Assembly (NCBI GenBank): GCA_004762155.1
Contig: SIHP01000011.1
Location: forward strand, 124,001-188,000
Direction: 5' to 3'
Source: Flavobacteriaceae bacterium
GTDB lineage: Bacteria; Bacteroidota; Bacteroidia; Flavobacteriales; Flavobacteriaceae
Length of the DNA stretch: 64,000 bases
Shown here: in pieces, positions 53,218 to 61,900 of the stretch
Layout of the letters: each line of letters starts with the position of its first letter
Position numbering within the stretch: the first letter of the stretch is position 1
Notes under the pieces: model-generated
Seen by the model: only the letters and a program-made list of their open reading frames with translations
Database searches by the model: none
Told to the model about the DNA's origin: nothing
Translations under genes and position numbers: made by a program

Positions 53218-54171
53218 TTAATTAAAAAGGTAATTGATATATATACTACCATAAAAATTAAGATGCGGAACATCTGGATTCATTAATCGCTTAGAATATA
53301 CATTTGCAGTATAACCTAAATGGGTTCTATTCAGTGTAAAAAGTACTCCAAACTCGGCAGAAAAAGTAATTGGGTTTAGCTGGTAAGTTACTGGACTACT
53401 TGTGTTCAGGGAACTTCCTTGTATTGTTGCATCATAAACATTATAATGTAGTAACGGTTTTATAAAAAAGAAGGCTTCTTTGGTATTGCTTTTATTTTTT
53501 GATGCTTTATTACTTAAGTTCCCGTTAAATGCAATTGAGTTTTCAGGTTTTATTAAATCAAATAAACCTATTCTAGTATAAAATCCTGTAGATAAATTGG
53601 TAAAAATAGTTCCTGCTTTTGCATTAGCATACCAGTTAACATCAAATTTAGAAAATGAAAGAGGTTTGATGTTTTTTATTAGACTAGCATTAAAATTTAA
53701 GGCCAAAGCACTAGAAATTTGATAATCCCAACCAGGAACATCATTAAAACCATACAAACTATGTATTGCTTCCATAAGTTCTCTACCAAAAGAGTTGGGT
53801 CCAATTACGCCAATTTTAGCACCCATTTTAAGAATTAAATTATTGGAATAAAAATTAGAAATATTAAAACCTCCATAAAGATAACCAGCAAAAGGACGAT
53901 CGTGTTCTTCTATAAACCGAACAACTGATTTGAAAGGAGTGTACATTTGATGACCTAATTCGAGTTCATAAATTTTTTTTAAAGATTTTTTGTGATTATT
54001 TTTACTGATGTATCTATAAGAAAGATACAGCCCGCTAGTGTAATATCTGTCTTGATAACCAGAAAGGTAAAGATCATTATCCGTTGTAATACTAAACTCT
54101 TTGCTGTATTTTTTTTGTGAGAAAATACTGGTAAAAGAAAGAAGTAATAAGAAAAATAGTTGCTTTTTCAT
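53218..54171 (-). CDS. LpxR-like lipid A deacylase, outer-membrane barrel
   Basis: A 317-residue outer-membrane beta-barrel with signal peptide (cleavage after IFSQ). Conserved LpxR marks are the early TTDNDLYLSG with a Ca-binding-type Asn/Asp pair, DRYYTSGLYLSYRY, GHQMYTPF and HDRPFAGYLYGG, which line the active site of lipid A 3'-O-deacylases. Catalytic His and Ser assignments cannot be confirmed by eye. It would remove the 3'-acyloxyacyl group from lipid A and so change the outer-membrane surface. It is divergent from the PPK2 genes with only 62 nt between; the shared region has no strong promoter match. Confidence 0.8.
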   Translation of the reverse strand: MKKQLFFLLLLSFTSIFSQKKYSKEFSITTDNDLYLSGYQDRYYTSGLYLSYRYISKNNHKKSLKKIYELELGHQMYTPFKSVVRFIEEHDRPFAGYLYGGFNISNFYSNNLILKMGAKIGVIGPNSFGRELMEAIHSLYGFNDVPGWDYQISSALALNFNASLIKNIKPLSFSKFDVNWYANAKAGTIFTNLSTGFYTRIGLFDLIKPENSIAFNGNLSNKASKNKSNTKEAFFFIKPLLHYNVYDATIQGSSLNTSSPVTYQLNPITFSAEFGVLFTLNRTHLGYTANVYSKRLMNPDVPHLNFYGSIYINYLFN

Positions 54172-54233
54172 TAAAAACGAATATAGGGTAAAAAGATAAA
54201 TAGAATGTTTATTTTAGTGAATTATTTTGCAAT

Positions 54234-55088
54234 ATGGAAATACCAAAACTAACAAACGAAGATTTTAACAAAATCAAAAATAATAAAGAATTATTGGCAA
54301 TTATAGCTGATAAAAAAATTTCATTCTCTAAAGTTAAGAAAGAATTAAGATACGAGAATGAATTAAGAGATTTACAAGTAGAGTTGGTAAAGCTTCAGAA
54401 TTGGGTCGCTAAGAATAACAAAAGAGTGGCAGTTATTTTTGAAGGAAGAGATGCAGCTGGTAAAGGTGGGAATATTAGACGCTTTATGGAGCATTTAAAT
54501 CCGCGTTCATCTCGTTTAGTGGCTTTAAACAAACCAACAGAAATAGAAAGAGGCCAATGGTATTTTCAACGATACATTAAAGAGTTACCTGATTTAGGTG
54601 AAATTGTTTTTTTTGATAGAAGTTGGTATAATAGAGCAGTAGTTGAACCTGTGATGGATTTTTGTTCTGATGTTCAGTATAAAAAATTTTTACAACAAGT
54701 GCCAGAATTTGAGCACATGTTGTATGAAGATGGTATTATTGTTATTAAATTTTGGTTATCAATAACAAAAGAAGAGCAATTAAAAAGATTTGAGGCAAGA
54801 AAAGATAACCCATTAAAAAGATGGAAATTTAGTCCGGTAGATAAAAAAGGTCAAGAATTATGGAGTAAATATTCGTATTACAAGCGAGAGATGTTTACTA
54901 ATACGCATACTACATATTGTCCTTGGACAATAATAAAAACCAATAATAAAAAAACAGCTCGTTTAGAAGCAATTCGTCACGTATTATCTAAGTTTGATTA
55001 TGACGATAAAGATGTCGCATCTGAAAACATAAAACCAGATCCTAATATTGTAATGCGTTATTATCGTTCAGTTATACAAAATGATTAA
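54234..55088 (+). CDS. ppk2: Polyphosphate kinase 2, first copy
   Basis: PPK2-family kinase, 284 residues: uses polyphosphate to phosphorylate nucleoside mono- or diphosphates, or makes polyphosphate in reverse. Walker A is EGRDAAGKGGNIRR (70-83), Walker B FFDRSWYNRAVVEPV (126-140 with Asp128), and the lid region includes KRWKFSPVDKKGQELWSKY. All key residues are intact. The preference for GDP, ADP or AMP cannot be read by eye. It overlaps the start of the second copy by 8 nt (ATGATTAA), so the two are coupled. Confidence 0.93.
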   Translation: MEIPKLTNEDFNKIKNNKELLAIIADKKISFSKVKKELRYENELRDLQVELVKLQNWVAKNNKRVAVIFEGRDAAGKGGNIRRFMEHLNPRSSRLVALNKPTEIERGQWYFQRYIKELPDLGEIVFFDRSWYNRAVVEPVMDFCSDVQYKKFLQQVPEFEHMLYEDGIIVIKFWLSITKEEQLKRFEARKDNPLKRWKFSPVDKKGQELWSKYSYYKREMFTNTHTTYCPWTIIKTNNKKTARLEAIRHVLSKFDYDDKDVASENIKPDPNIVMRYYRSVIQND

Positions 55089-55878
55089 TATGGAAGAGAA
55101 AGAGTTTACAGAAGAAGAAATAATAAAATTAAATTCTAAAAAAGGGTTAATGGCTGTTTTGTCTAAAGAACCTTTTAATCCAGAAAGAGCTTTACGTTAT
55201 GTAAGGTATGAAGAACGTTTGCAAGAATTGCAAGTAGAATTAATTCGAATGCAAACTTGGGCTATAAATAATAATGAACGTATTATTATTTTGTTTGAAG
55301 GAAGAGATGCAGCAGGTAAAGGTGGAGCAATTAGAAGAATTACAGAACGAATAAATCCAAGGCATATGCGTATTGTTGCATTGCCAAAACCAAGTGAAGA
55401 ACAACAAACACAATGGTATTTTCAACGTTATGTAGAGCAGTTGCCAAAGGCGGGTGAGATTGTTTTGTTCGATAGAAGTTGGTATAATAGAGCAGTTGTA
55501 GAGCCTGTAAACGGTTTTTGTAGTGATGAAGAGTACCGAGTTTTTATGAAGCAGGTAAATGGTTTTGAAAAAATGATTTTACAATCTGGTATTAGATTGG
55601 TAAAAATATACATGTCAATTTCTAAGAAAGAACAAGCAAAGCGTTTTGATGATATTAGAAATAGTCCATTAAAACAATGGAAAATGACACCTGTAGATGA
55701 ACAGGCTCAGGTTTTATGGGATGATTATACTTTTTATAAAAAGAAAATGTTTAAAAAAACAAATACAGAATTGTCTCCTTGGAAAATTATAAAAGCAAAC
55801 AGGAAAACAGAAGCAAGAATAGCTTGTTTGGAGCATGTTTTAAATAGTGTTCCTTATGATAAAAATACAGTTGTGTAA
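55081..55878 (+). CDS. ppk2: Polyphosphate kinase 2, second copy
   Basis: Second PPK2 (265 residues) with Walker A EGRDAAGKGGAIRR (73-86), Walker B LFDRSWYNRAVVEPV (129-143) and lid KQWKMTPVDEQAQVLWDDY. Clearly a paralogue of the first copy; both keep their active residues, so this is not a decayed duplicate. The two proteins may have different nucleotide preferences or form a hetero-oligomer. ATG 55081 overlaps the first gene; ATG 55090 is an alternative that avoids the overlap. Confidence 0.93.
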   Translation: MINMEEKEFTEEEIIKLNSKKGLMAVLSKEPFNPERALRYVRYEERLQELQVELIRMQTWAINNNERIIILFEGRDAAGKGGAIRRITERINPRHMRIVALPKPSEEQQTQWYFQRYVEQLPKAGEIVLFDRSWYNRAVVEPVNGFCSDEEYRVFMKQVNGFEKMILQSGIRLVKIYMSISKKEQAKRFDDIRNSPLKQWKMTPVDEQAQVLWDDYTFYKKKMFKKTNTELSPWKIIKANRKTEARIACLEHVLNSVPYDKNTVV

Positions 55879-55881
55879 AGA

Positions 55882-55914
55882 AAAAAAGTGTGTAATTTAA
55901 TTATACACTTTTTT
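55882..55914. terminator. Bidirectional terminator after the ppk2 pair
   Basis: AAAAAAGTGTGTAA, loop TTTAA, TTATACACTTTTTT, 14 pairs with one G-T. Confidence 0.75.
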
Positions 55915-55917
55915 CTA

Positions 55918-56556
55918 TTAAAGATGGATTTGTTTTCTTACTTCTTCAAAAATCACAAAGATTTCACCAGCAATTTGTTGATTCGTTTCTAAGTACTTTT
56001 CAGGTTGTAAAAGTGTATTATCACCTGATTTTGGATCTATGTATGGTAAATGAAAACGAGATATAGCATCTGGTATAAAAGGACAATTTTTATCTGCATC
56101 ACTACAAGTGGTAATTGCTATGTAGGGAAAACCATTAGCTTCGTTATCAAATTTTTTAGAAAAACCCATTATAGATTTTTTAGTCTCTTTAAAACTGATT
56201 AAATATTTAGGGTTTTGATGAGAGAAATCAATAACATTAAATTTAAATCCTGTTTGTTGTAGCGTTTTAACAGTATTTCTATGGAAAGCTGTTGCTTCAG
56301 TGCCCCCAGAGTAGGTGTAAATATTTTTTAATTTAAAGTATTCAACAGCAAAGAAAGACCATACTTGTGCCATTTGACTTCTTCTAGAATTATGTGTGCA
56401 AATAAAGTTTAAATTTAATTTATCACGATCTTTTAATTCTTCTGTAATAGTAGTTGCAATTTTTTTTAATAAATCTAATCGCTCTTCAGGAATCAAAATA
56501 TTCTTTGGCGCATTTTCAAAAAAACTTTTAACGTCATTTTTTTGGGTCTTAATCAT
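55918..56556 (-). CDS. ArsC/low-molecular-weight phosphatase-like protein
   Basis: A 212-residue protein with the CX5R P-loop FICTHNSRRSQMAQ (Cys53, Arg59) and later TTCSDADKNCPFIPDAISRFH with the paired Cys that act in thioredoxin-coupled arsenate reductases. Alternative names are protein-tyrosine phosphatase or arsenate reductase. There is an N-terminal extension of about 45 residues. No ArsR, ArsB or Acr3 gene lies nearby, so a dedicated arsenic operon is not supported. Confidence 0.8.
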   Translation of the reverse strand: MIKTQKNDVKSFFENAPKNILIPEERLDLLKKIATTITEELKDRDKLNLNFICTHNSRRSQMAQVWSFFAVEYFKLKNIYTYSGGTEATAFHRNTVKTLQQTGFKFNVIDFSHQNPKYLISFKETKKSIMGFSKKFDNEANGFPYIAITTCSDADKNCPFIPDAISRFHLPYIDPKSGDNTLLQPEKYLETNQQIAGEIFVIFEEVRKQIHL

Positions 56557-56615
56557 CTTTTTCTTCTTTAAGTTTTAGAATGTTTTTGCTTACTTTTATA
56601 CCTTAAATATAACAA

Positions 56616-56623
56616 CAAAAGTA
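56616..56623 (-). promoter_or_regulatory. -7 box upstream of the ArsC-like gene
   Basis: TACTTTTG on the minus strand, an exact TAnnTTTG, about 60 nt before the ATG. No convincing -33 element. Confidence 0.35.
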
Positions 56624-56662
56624 GGTTATTGTTAAATTTTTATAATTAAGTAAAAGTTAAGG

Positions 56663-57202
56663 ATGTGTTTCGTAATTGGTAATAAAGTAGCTGTTTTAGA
56701 TGATGTTATAGCTGGTGTGGTGGTGAAAATTGAAGGAGATAATATATTTATAGATGCGAATGATGGTATGCAGTATGTTTATTTGCCATCAGATTTGGTG
56801 AAAATAGGAGTTGATCAGAATGAACTTACCAGAAAATCAAGTATAAGCAACAGGTTTTTAAAAGATAAATTAACAGATAATAAAAGAAAAACATCTTTTA
56901 AAAAAGTAAAAAACGAAGTGATAATGGAGGTAGATTTACATGCAGAAAAGCTTGTTAAATCTACAAGAGGTATGGATAATTTTGATATTTTAAATTTACA
57001 ATTAGAAACCGCACGATTTAAATTAGAATATTGCATTCAAAAAAAAATATCAAAAATAGTTTTTATTCATGGAGTAGGTGAAGGAGTTCTAAAAACAGAA
57101 TTACACTATTTATTTAACAAATATCCTGTTAAATATTACGAGGCATCATATCAGCAATATGGTTTGGGTGCAACAGAAGTTTATGTTTTTCAAAATGTGT
57201 AA
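56663..57202 (+). CDS. Smr-domain protein with N-terminal beta domain
   Basis: A 179-residue protein. Residues 1-55 form a small beta domain (IGNKVAVLDDVIAGVVVKIE; MQYVYLPSDLV), as in the DUF2027/MutS2-associated proteins of Bacteroidota. A Lys-rich linker leads to the Smr domain (about 85-179) with MEVDLHAEKLV and FIHGVGEGVLKTEL, the DLH and HGxGxG motifs of Smr endonucleases. Smr domains cut branched DNA or act on ribosome collisions; which applies here is open. The gene ends 32 nt before the cysteine desulfurase gene. Confidence 0.85.
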   Translation: MCFVIGNKVAVLDDVIAGVVVKIEGDNIFIDANDGMQYVYLPSDLVKIGVDQNELTRKSSISNRFLKDKLTDNKRKTSFKKVKNEVIMEVDLHAEKLVKSTRGMDNFDILNLQLETARFKLEYCIQKKISKIVFIHGVGEGVLKTELHYLFNKYPVKYYEASYQQYGLGATEVYVFQNV

Positions 57203-57215
57203 ATACATTTAATTG

Positions 57216-57223
57216 TATTTTTG
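57216..57223 (+). promoter_or_regulatory. -7 box upstream of the cysteine desulfurase gene
   Basis: TATTTTTG, an exact TAnnTTTG, about 12 nt before the first ATG. The -33 region is weak. Confidence 0.35.
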
Positions 57224-57234
57224 TAGAAAATTAA

Positions 57235-58365
57235 ATGTTTATGCAATCGATATATTTAGATAATGCAGCCACAACCCCAATGGATCCAGAGGTTGTAAAA
57301 GCAATGCAAGAATCTATGTTAGATAATTTTGGAAATCCGTCATCTATACATCAGTTTGGTAGAAAAGCTAAAGTTGCTATAGAAACTGCTAGAAAAAATA
57401 TAGCTAAACATTTTAATGTTTCTGCAAATGAAATATATTTTACAGCAGGCGGAACAGAAGCAGATAATTTAGTTTTAAATAATGCTGTTGAAAATTTAGA
57501 AGTAAAAAGAATAATTACTTCAAAAATAGAACATCATGCTGTTTTACATACAGTTGAAGCGCTTCAAAATAAATATGGAATAGAAGTGTTTTATGTAAAG
57601 TTAGATGAGTTTGGTCAGGTAGATTTAAATGATCTAGAGAGTTTGTTAAAACAAACTGATGCCAAAACACTAGTTTCGTTAATGATGGTTAACAACGAAA
57701 TAGGTAATATATTACCTGTTAATGATGTTTGTAGTCTTTGTAAAAAATACAATACACTTTTTCATTCAGATACCGTTCAGGTAATTGGTCATTACAATAT
57801 AGATTTAAAAAAAACACCAATAGATTTTATAGTGGCAAGTGCTCATAAATTTCATGGCCCAAAAGGAGTTGGTTTTTTTTATTCTAAAAAAGAACATAGT
57901 CTTAGGCCTATGTTTTTTGGAGGTGGACAAGAAAAAGGTGTTAGAGCTAGTACAGAAAATGTCCATGCTATTATAGGTATGGAAAAAGCATTGACTATTT
58001 CTTATGAAAATTTAGAAAAAGATAAAGAATATGTTTCTTCTTTAAAAAGTTACTTCATAGAGAATTTAGAAGACAATTTTGTTTTCAATGGTATGAGTGG
58101 TGATGTTGAAAAAAGTACTTATACAGTTTTAAATGTCCGTTTTCCTATAGTAGATAAAATGTTGTTGTTCAATTTAGATTTGGCAGGAGTTTCTGTTTCA
58201 GGAGGAAGTGCATGTCAGAGTGGTGCAAATAAAGGATCGCATGTTTTGAAAGAATTGTTGTTAAAGGATGATGCGGAAAAATCATCTGTTAGATTTTCTT
58301 TTAGTAAGTATAATTCAGTTGAAGAATTGAATTTGGTTCTTGAAAAGTTAAAAAAAATAATTTAG
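57235..58365 (+). CDS. Cysteine desulfurase (NifS/IscS type)
   Basis: PLP enzyme that moves sulfur from cysteine for Fe-S clusters and tRNA modification, 376 residues. Landmarks are IYLDNAATTPMDP at the start, FTAGGTEADNLV, the PLP Lys205 in SAHKFHGPKG, and the persulfide Cys327 in SVSGGSACQSG. A second in-frame ATG (57241) could be used. No scaffold, regulator or tRNA-modification partner is adjacent, so the target pathway is not shown. Confidence 0.93.
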   Translation: MFMQSIYLDNAATTPMDPEVVKAMQESMLDNFGNPSSIHQFGRKAKVAIETARKNIAKHFNVSANEIYFTAGGTEADNLVLNNAVENLEVKRIITSKIEHHAVLHTVEALQNKYGIEVFYVKLDEFGQVDLNDLESLLKQTDAKTLVSLMMVNNEIGNILPVNDVCSLCKKYNTLFHSDTVQVIGHYNIDLKKTPIDFIVASAHKFHGPKGVGFFYSKKEHSLRPMFFGGGQEKGVRASTENVHAIIGMEKALTISYENLEKDKEYVSSLKSYFIENLEDNFVFNGMSGDVEKSTYTVLNVRFPIVDKMLLFNLDLAGVSVSGGSACQSGANKGSHVLKELLLKDDAEKSSVRFSFSKYNSVEELNLVLEKLKKII

Positions 58366-58421
58366 AAGCCTTTTTGAAGTTAAATCTATTTTAAGGTATT
58401 TTTAAAGGTTTTTTTTTGTTT

Positions 58422-58475
58422 GCTTAAAAACAGCATTGGTCTTTTTTAAAACTCCTTTAAAAACTGTTTTTAAGC
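58422..58475. repeat. 12-bp inverted repeat
   Basis: GCTTAAAAACAG (58422-58433) and its exact complement CTGTTTTTAAGC (58464-58475), separated by 30 nt. It could be a folded 3' end of the desulfurase mRNA or a protein-binding site; no T-run follows. Confidence 0.5.
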
Positions 58476-58750
58476 TCTATTAGTATAGTTTTTATTTATT
58501 TTAAAAATCGAAAAAATAGATTTTTATTATTTTGTTTAGCTACTTGGTTTTTATTTTATTTAATTGTTTGTGACTTTATGAAAATTGACGTGTCTTATAG
58601 AGTGTAGAAGTTGTACGTATTCATTTTTGAATCATTTCGTTTTAAGTTTTTACTTGTTAAATGGTTAAAAAAGGAGGGTAAGATGTTAATAAGTAGTTAG
58701 TTTGATGAAAAAATAGATTAATATCTTTAGTTTTTATATTAATAAGTTTG

Positions 58751-58758
58751 TATGTTTG
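58751..58758 (+). promoter_or_regulatory. -7 box of the giant exported protein gene
   Basis: TATGTTTG, exact TAnnTTTG; a weak -33-like TTTAG ends 20 nt upstream. The transcript would have a leader of about 190 nt. Confidence 0.4.
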
Positions 58759-58951
58759 CAAAATTAAAACGCATTACAGTTATTACATAATGGATGCCTA
58801 ATATTAATATTACATAGTATATTCCGAATATCCTCCCCCCACGATTTTTTTTAATTTAAACTAAACATACATATTATATATGTGTGCCCAATGTTTTTGT
58901 TTAAATAAATATGAGTAGAAAATAAAGTATAGAATTAAAGTATTCAAAATA

Positions 58952-61900
58952 ATGGAGTCAAGCCTTTTTAAGTCCCTAGTTAAAAGAGTATTGTTAGCGT
59001 TTTTATTATTGTTATTAGCAACTCAAGCTAATGCGCAATGTGCAGTAGCAGATTGTGATGTTAACAATCCTGGCGGAACAGCCAATCTAAATCAAAATCA
59101 AACTATTTGTATTGATACTGATAGGGGGTATACCGGAGGTAGAGTCTTTGACTTTGAAGACGGTCAAGTAATTTGTATTAGCGGTGCTAATGTAGATGTA
59201 ACTTTTGGTTTCAATAATATAAATGTAAATCAAAATATTGTCTTTTATATTAGTGATGGAGCAAATGTCGTTTTCTCTAATTCTGCTACTATAGGGAATA
59301 ATGTAGAGTTTAATGTAGATGGCAACTCAGATTTATCTTTTAATAATGGAGTTACTTTAGGTGATGATTTTAATTTGAATATAACTGGGAATTCAACTGT
59401 AAATGTAACTAATGGGTTTGTTGTTGCAGATGATTTAAATATAAGTATTGAGGATGGTTCTGAGCTAGATGTAAATACACAAATAACCTCTAATAATTCT
59501 AATGAAACAGTAACTATTGATGTACAAGGGATTTTAGATATTTCTAATTCGTCTACTTTTAATGCAGATTTGGATGTTACAGTAGGTGCTTCTGGAGTTT
59601 TTGATATGGCTGGTCAAACTCTTGATTTTAGTGGTGCTAATTCTAATAGTTTAATTATTGAGTCAGGAGGAGATGTATCTGTAAATGTTTTACAATTCTC
59701 TGATGGAGATTCAGTTATAGATAATGAAGGAGACCTTAATGTTACGGGGAATATTAATATGAACTCTGGTGCAAATGAAATTAGAAATCAAGGAATTATT
59801 GTTGTTGGTAATAATTTTATTTTAAATGATAATTCGGTTCTAGTCAACTGTGGTACTTCTACCACAGCGAATGCATTTAATATGTTAGGGGGGCTTATTG
59901 TTAATACAGGTGAGTTTTATGTAACCAGTGGAGCAATAAATTTTGCAGGAGGGAGTAATGATTCTGTTTTTCAAAATTACGGACTAGTTGAAGCTGGAGG
60001 GAATGCAGATAATATATCAACAGGGAATGAGTTTTATAATGAAGGTCTTGTAACAGTTTCAAAGTTTCAAACTTCTAATAGCTTTTTAATATCTGGGCCA
60101 GATGATGCTTCAGGTAAAAAAGGATATTTTATAGTAACAGATAATAATCAAACGTCTACTAACGGTAATGGAACTGTAGGCCCTAATTTAGATTTTAGAA
60201 GAACAAGTGGTGCTACAAGTTCTAATGGTAGTAATGTTTTTCAAAATAATGTCAATAATATAACGTATTTACCTAATACAAGTTCTGGTAATGGAAGTGG
60301 AACTGGTTCAGTTACTTTTGATTGTGCTACAAATGGAGGTACATGTACATCAGTTGTTTCATCTGGTGTTGCTTGTGCGAACTTAGATGGTTCAGTGCCA
60401 GCATGTGCTATAACAGATCCAGGTAGTCAAACAGGTGTTTGTGTTACAGATGGTAATGATTTGGAGTTTACTTTAAACTTAACAGGTGTAGATATTGGGT
60501 CTAACTATACAGTAGCAGGAGCTATACCTTCTACAGGTGTTTATGGAGTTTCAACTACATTTACTATTACTGATGGAGCAGATGGGGTAAACAAAACGAT
60601 TACAGTAACAGATGAAAATGATTCTTCATGTGTGTTAGATATAACGATTTCAGGATGTAATAAATGTACTTTTTCGGGTAATACTGATACTGATGGAGAT
60701 GGAATTGGAGATATTTGTGATCTAGATAATGATAATGATGGAATTTTAGATTCAGTAGAGTTAGTGTCTTGCTCATCAAGTGCTTCTGTATTAGATTGGG
60801 AAGCTCTTTATAATGAGGGAGGCGCATCAGAAACAACTGGTGATGATCCTGTTGCTGTTAATAGTTCTCCTTTGGCAGATGATGTTACAGTGAGTTTGAG
60901 TAGAGTTGTTTCAGCAAATATTACTTCATCTAATTATAGAATTAATGAATCTTTTAGTGATCCTGATGTAGGATATACTTTATTTCAAAATGCAGTAAAT
61001 GGTGATGGATCAAGGCATTCGTTTTTATTTAGTGAACCTGTGTATAATTTAGCTTTCACTATGTATGATATAGATGAAGATATTAATGGAGCAGGTAACG
61101 TAGCTAATACAGGTTTTGTAGATGAAATAGAATTGATAATAACTACCATAGATGACGCGAGTTATACTTTGGTAGCTTCAGAATACTCTACGAACGGGCA
61201 AACAGTAGTGGGTAATGTATTTACAGGAACGGCATCCAGTTTAGATTCGTCATTTAGTATCGATGGTATTCAGGCTTGGGTTAAAAAAATTGAAATAGTT
61301 TATAATAATTTAACAACTAACCCTGATGCTACCCAAAATCAAGCAGCTGCATTAAGTAATTTTACTTTTTGTAAAGGGCAAGATTCAGATGAAGATGGTA
61401 TAGCAGATTATTTGGATACTGACTCAGATAACGACGGATGCCCTGATTTTAATGAAGTATATGGAGCAAATGGAACTTTTTCAGGATTTAATGATAATGG
61501 ATTAATAAATGTTTCTGGAGTTGCGGCTTCTGACACTACTTATTCAGTAGCGCCTCCTACAACAAGTTCACCATCAGGTAATACTTTTCAAATAGCAACA
61601 GAGGTAACCGTTGTTGATGCAACTATATTAGATGACCAAACTGTAACTACTTCTGGTGTTACTCCAGCTTCTTTTACAATTGGTACGGTAACAGCTCTTA
61701 GTACAACAGCATTTGTATCTTCAGGAACAACAACAGTCCCAGATTATTCAGGAACAACAACAAATTCAACTTCAGGAATAAATTATCAATGGCAAAAAAA
61801 TGGTGTTGATATAGATGGAACAACTGATTCAGGAGTATATGGAACTAGTTTTAATACAAATACATTAAATATTAGTGATGTTACTGGTTTGGATAATACT

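Larger units (their letters stand above)
58366..58951. other. Long intergenic region before the giant exported protein
   Basis: 586 bp. Contents: a 12-bp inverted repeat near the left, a promoter-like box at 58751-58758, a long untranslated leader of about 190 nt with a C-run (CCTCCCCCC near 58832) and a TATATATGTG stretch. No gene seen. No clear terminator for the cysteine desulfurase gene was found. Confidence 0.55.

Noticed and set aside
55918..56556. Arsenic resistance operon
   Set aside because: Only the single ArsC-like protein is present; no ArsR or arsenite exporter gene next to it.
60600..60836. Minus-strand frame inside the giant surface protein
   Set aside because: Low-complexity His/Leu/Tyr composition produced by the complement of Asp/Asn-rich repeats; shadow of the real gene.
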